NCBI GenBank assembly: GCA_023227965.1
Contig: JALOCA010000061.1
Location: 1-10,124 of the forward strand
Direction: 5' to 3'
From: Lentimicrobiaceae bacterium
GTDB lineage: Bacteria > Bacteroidota > Bacteroidia > Bacteroidales > JALOCA01
Length of the DNA: 10,124 nt
Shown: in pieces, positions 7,626 to 10,124 of the stretch
Layout of the letters: every line of letters starts with the position of its first letter
Numbering within the stretch: the first letter of the stretch is position 1
Made by a program: the position numbers and the translations under genes
The notes under the pieces: model-generated
Databases searched by the model: none
Told to the model about the DNA's origin: nothing
What the model saw: the letters and a program-made list of their open reading frames with translations, nothing else

Positions 7626-8522
7626 TTATTTAAGTGAAAAGGATGTCTCTCCAATTACGTTGTCTTCCTCAAAGATTGTAAGCACATAAGTGCCGGCTAT
7701 GAGTTGTCCGGGTGAATGGTTTGTCCAGTAAGCTGTAATATCCATTGCCTGGTTTTCGTAATTAACATCATACCTTATGGAATATTGCAACAATTCTCCA
7801 TTATAGGTAAAAGAGTTATCGTTAGTTAAATTTTTTACAAGTATTTTATTGTCGGGTCGCGCAATTCTTATATAAATTGATTTTCGTCCGGGAAGAATAA
7901 GTGTGTTTTCGCATAGAGTAAAGTGTACACTTATTTTATCTGTTTTTTTATATTTTGCTGTTTTTTCCTCCCTGTTACCAGTCTTTACTTTTATTGCTGT
8001 TGCTGAAATATCATATGCTTTTAACAGAGCGGCTTTATTTATTTTATTTGCTAATTCATCACGGTTTTTGCTAATATCGGCATTTTTTTGCTGTTCGTGG
8101 GTATAATTGTTTTTAATCTGCCTATTTTCCTCTCGTAACTCACTATTTATCTTATATAAAGAATCAATTTGATAAATATAAGTTTGTGATAACTTCCTTA
8201 ATAATTCGAGTTTCCTTTTTACACGTTTATAATCAGCTTTGACAAAAATTAAACTTCGGATTTCCTCTGCATTTGCCAGAATAATACTGTCTTTTTGTTT
8301 TAAATTAGTAGAGGTAACATTGTAAATTGCTTTTACTTTTGCATGTTCTGATACCAAAGAATCAAGTTCTGATTGTAGTTCTTGTTTATGTTGTTCGTTT
8401 TCTAACTTTGTTGTTTTTATAAAAATTCTGTCTTTCACCAAAAGCCCACATAAAACAAAAATAATCACAATAAGTATTGCTATAACACTACGGTAAAATA
8501 TGATTTCTTTTCGTGTATCCAT
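7626..8522 (-). CDS. Single-pass membrane protein with coiled coil and conserved C-terminal beta domain
   Basis: This is a 298-residue protein if the ATG at 8522 is the start. An in-frame TTG at 8543 is rejected because it is part of the -7 promoter element, so the mRNA should not contain it. A short cytosolic start (MDTRKEIIFYR) leads into one transmembrane helix at about 11-31. A long Leu/Glu/Lys-rich coiled coil follows (about 36-160, including repeated SELDSL- and LKQKDSI-like heptads). The C-terminal ~100 residues are beta-rich: HFTLCENTLILPGRKSIYIR, then a terminal GTYVLTIFEEDNVIGETSF. I recall this TM/coiled-coil/C-terminal architecture from an uncharacterised Bacteroidota family, sometimes mislabelled 'chromosome partitioning protein'. 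No ATPase (Walker) motif is present, so that name should not be used here. The coiled coil and C-terminal domain are predicted to lie outside the inner membrane. It is the first gene of the operon with the polybasic membrane protein. Confidence 0.88.
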   Translation of the reverse strand: MDTRKEIIFYRSVIAILIVIIFVLCGLLVKDRIFIKTTKLENEQHKQELQSELDSLVSEHAKVKAIYNVTSTNLKQKDSIILANAEEIRSLIFVKADYKRVKRKLELLRKLSQTYIYQIDSLYKINSELREENRQIKNNYTHEQQKNADISKNRDELANKINKAALLKAYDISATAIKVKTGNREEKTAKYKKTDKISVHFTLCENTLILPGRKSIYIRIARPDNKILVKNLTNDNSFTYNGELLQYSIRYDVNYENQAMDITAYWTNHSPGQLIAGTYVLTIFEEDNVIGETSFSLK

Positions 8523-8540
8523 AGATGTACGATTGTATTG

Positions 8541-8548
8541 CAAATATA
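8541..8548 (-). promoter_or_regulatory. -7 promoter element for the coiled-coil/membrane-protein operon
   Basis: On the minus strand, TATATTTG is an exact TAnnTTTG match. Initiation near 8535 would give a leader of about 13 nt before the ATG at 8522. A TTG upstream (8566-8564) is only 15 bp away, shorter than usual, so the -33 half is uncertain. The alternative TTG start codon at 8543-8541 is the last three bases of this element. Confidence 0.55.
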
Positions 8549-8566
8549 GCTGATTTTATTAACCAA

Positions 8567-8679
8567 AAAATTAAGAGCCAACCTTTACCCGTAAACATTC
8601 TAACAGTTTTCCCATTTTAACCCGAAGCGGCAAAAACGTCTCAGAAAAATATCAGCAGGTAATGTTAGCTCTTAATTTT
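8567..8679. repeat. 113-bp imperfect inverted repeat (long-loop terminator, structured RNA or MITE-like remnant)
   Basis: The left arm (8567-8589) begins AAAATTAAGAGC and the right arm (8658-8679) ends GCTCTTAATTTT. These 12 bp pair perfectly. After a 1-nt mismatch, AAC pairs with GTT, and after a 2:1 internal loop TTACC pairs with GGTAA, giving about 20 pairs. The 68-nt centre (8590-8657) has no ORF of note. Read in the direction of the flanking genes (minus strand), the final arm runs directly into six Ts (8570-8565), as a factor-independent terminator of the dipeptidase gene would. The loop is much longer than normal for a terminator. No target-site duplication beyond the TTAA contained in the arms is visible. 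It fills most of the 170-bp gap between the dipeptidase and the downstream operon. Confidence 0.7.
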
Positions 8680-8692
8680 ATATTGAACAATA

Positions 8693-10124
8693 TTAATGTG
8701 CGTTTTGGACTTTTACTCTCAGTCGGTCACCTGTTTGTTCAACAATGTGCCTGTACCAATCTTCTCCGTAACCAGGCTGTTTCACCTTAGGATTCATTTG
8801 GTTGGGGACAGGAGTTTTAATGTTACCATCCATGTATTTGGTAAACAAATATTCAAACAACTGCTGCCAGCGTTCTACGGTACTGTTTCCCATATTTACA
8901 GAATAATCGGTGATAAACTGACGTCCCAGTTTGGGGTCTTTGTTGTATAAATCTACGGCAGCTTTATCAATAGCCGGTGTGTAAGCAACAAATTTATTTT
9001 CAAGCTCTGACTGTACAGCCTGAATTTCAGGAATCATATCGCGGTAGCGAGTGTATGCCCAGTTGTTTACCAGATTGAAAATCCAAAAAGCAGATGTTTT
9101 GGAATAAATCATCATGTTGCCGTTTCCTTTGGCAAAGGTTTCCGGTACAGATGTCATTCCGCAATACATCGGAATGTAAACGGTACCGTAGGTATCGTCA
9201 ACACCGAACCAGTTGATACCGCCGATATGGTCGGGTAACCAACCACGGCTCTGGGTGATAAACGAAAAACCGGTTTGCTGGGTAGAAGTCGCACGTTCGT
9301 TAAGGTAAGTTTTTCCATCTAATTCCCATGTCATAGGACGCCAACGATAAGGCAGAGTGTAAGGCCCTGCACCCATGTCTTTGGTCATATCCAATGGGGT
9401 CCCTTCGTAATGGTCTCGCATCATATTCATCACATCCTGTACGGTTAATTTCCTGTCTGGTTTTATCCAAAGAGGCATGCGGTGGGTTAGGTTTTCTCCC
9501 TTTGCATAATCCAGATACTGATCCATTCCTGAATTAATTTTGCGAAAAGCCGACCAAACACGTGCTTCACAAAAACGGGCTCCGTCGAAGGTAATAGGGT
9601 TATAAGTATCGCTAAAGCTGAAATCTTTGTCGTTTCCGCTGAACCAGCCTTTTTCGCGGGCAAAGCTGATAACGTCGGAGGAATAAATACAGTTTTCCGG
9701 ATCGTTGAGCGGGAAGGTGGTGATACGAGCCTGGTTGGCGTGTCCGCATACATAACCATCGGGTACACGGCGTGCTACCCAAACGGCGCCTTTTGTAGTA
9801 TTTTCAGTAGCTTCAATTATTTTTTCTTTGAATTTCTTAAGATTATCGTCGCCGATGATTTTTTTAACGGCATCGGTAAAGGCTTCTTCTTTGATGAAAT
9901 TTTTACCGTTAAGCTTTTTAAGTCCTTTTAGAACGTCTTTAGGGAGGTTTTCCTTGGCAAGCATTTCCATACTTTTGGATGTAAGAAGATAGGAACGGCC
10001 TTTCCCAATCATTTCGAGTATCCAAACTTCGTTGGGATCAGAAATGGAAAAAGATTCTCCTTCACTTGCATAACCATATTCAGCAACCAGGTCTCCAAAA
10101 CTTTTTATAGCTTCACGAGCAGTT
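8693..10124 (-). CDS. pepD: C69 family dipeptidase (5'-partial)
   Basis: The frame stays open to the window edge, so the start and about the first 70-80 residues, including the N-terminal nucleophile cysteine that defines family C69, are outside; 476 codons are visible. The Met at 10012 is internal, because the 37 codons before it continue the family (TAREAIKSFGDLVAEYGYAS, then SDPNEVWILEMIGKG). Other signatures are GAVWVARRVPDGYVCGHANQ, FSFSDTYNPITFDGARFCEA, GPYTLPYRWRPMTW and GFSFITQSRGWLPDHIGG. C69 enzymes are Ntn hydrolases that cleave dipeptides; Bacteroidota members are about 540-560 residues and usually carry a signal peptide, which cannot be checked here. The C-terminus (RLRVKVQNAH) is complete. 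The gene looks richer in GC than the two genes downstream, fitting a conserved, well-expressed gene. The gene symbol is by family custom. Confidence 0.93.
   Translation of the reverse strand, partial: TAREAIKSFGDLVAEYGYASEGESFSISDPNEVWILEMIGKGRSYLLTSKSMEMLAKENLPKDVLKGLKKLNGKNFIKEEAFTDAVKKIIGDDNLKKFKEKIIEATENTTKGAVWVARRVPDGYVCGHANQARITTFPLNDPENCIYSSDVISFAREKGWFSGNDKDFSFSDTYNPITFDGARFCEARVWSAFRKINSGMDQYLDYAKGENLTHRMPLWIKPDRKLTVQDVMNMMRDHYEGTPLDMTKDMGAGPYTLPYRWRPMTWELDGKTYLNERATSTQQTGFSFITQSRGWLPDHIGGINWFGVDDTYGTVYIPMYCGMTSVPETFAKGNGNMMIYSKTSAFWIFNLVNNWAYTRYRDMIPEIQAVQSELENKFVAYTPAIDKAAVDLYNKDPKLGRQFITDYSVNMGNSTVERWQQLFEYLFTKYMDGNIKTPVPNQMNPKVKQPGYGEDWYRHIVEQTGDRLRVKVQNAH

Noticed and set aside
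7626..8522. Chromosome-partitioning (ParA/SMC-like) function for the coiled-coil protein
   Set aside because: There is no Walker A or B motif. A coiled coil plus a TM anchor is not evidence for partitioning.
8680..8693. Palindrome ATATTG-AA-CAATAT at the end of the dipeptidase gene, as a terminator or operator
   Set aside because: It is entirely weak A/T-dominated pairing with a 2-nt loop, followed by As on the transcribed strand. It could be chance in AT-rich DNA.

Overview
The window looks like chromosome from a Bacteroidota bacterium, probably Bacteroidales/Marinilabiliales-like. The evidence is the gene set (a secreted lamin-tail protein with a T9SS-like C-terminal domain, a GldH-like lipoprotein, a viroplasmin-type RNase H1 and a C69 dipeptidase), the lack of purine-rich ribosome binding sites, and several sequences matching the Bacteroidota -7 promoter element TAnnTTTG. 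The assignment is by recalled family resemblance only. No tRNA, rRNA, CRISPR array, IS transposase or phage gene was seen. Coding density is very high, and the longest non-coding stretch is about 170 bp (8523-8692).

Layout, left to right. A ComF-type phosphoribosyltransferase (1-642, +, 5' end outside the window) converges on a large secreted lamin-tail protein (639-3224, -). The next intergenic region carries divergent promoters for that gene and for the housekeeping pair asd (aspartate-semialdehyde dehydrogenase) and ribF (riboflavin kinase/FAD synthetase), which lie 16 bp apart. ribF converges on a small GldH-like lipoprotein gene (5258-5713, -). That gene shares a compact, interleaved divergent promoter region with an RNase H1 gene (5775-6404, +, TTG start). 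RNase H1 converges with no gap on a two-gene minus-strand operon (8522 to 6405) that encodes a membrane-anchored coiled-coil protein and a polybasic multi-pass membrane protein, neither of known function. A C69 dipeptidase (8693-10124, -, 5' end outside the window) lies upstream of this operon. It is separated from the operon by a 113-bp imperfect inverted repeat, which may be a long-loop terminator, a structured RNA or a MITE-like remnant.

Functionally, asd and ribF supply the Asp-family amino acid/diaminopimelate pathway and FMN/FAD. RNase H1 removes RNA:DNA hybrids, and the dipeptidase probably takes part in peptide catabolism. The lamin-tail protein and the GldH-like lipoprotein both point to a cell envelope with type IX secretion/gliding-type machinery. 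The least explained parts are the coiled-coil plus polybasic membrane operon and the 113-bp inverted repeat beside it. I found no clear defence, mobile or biosynthetic system.
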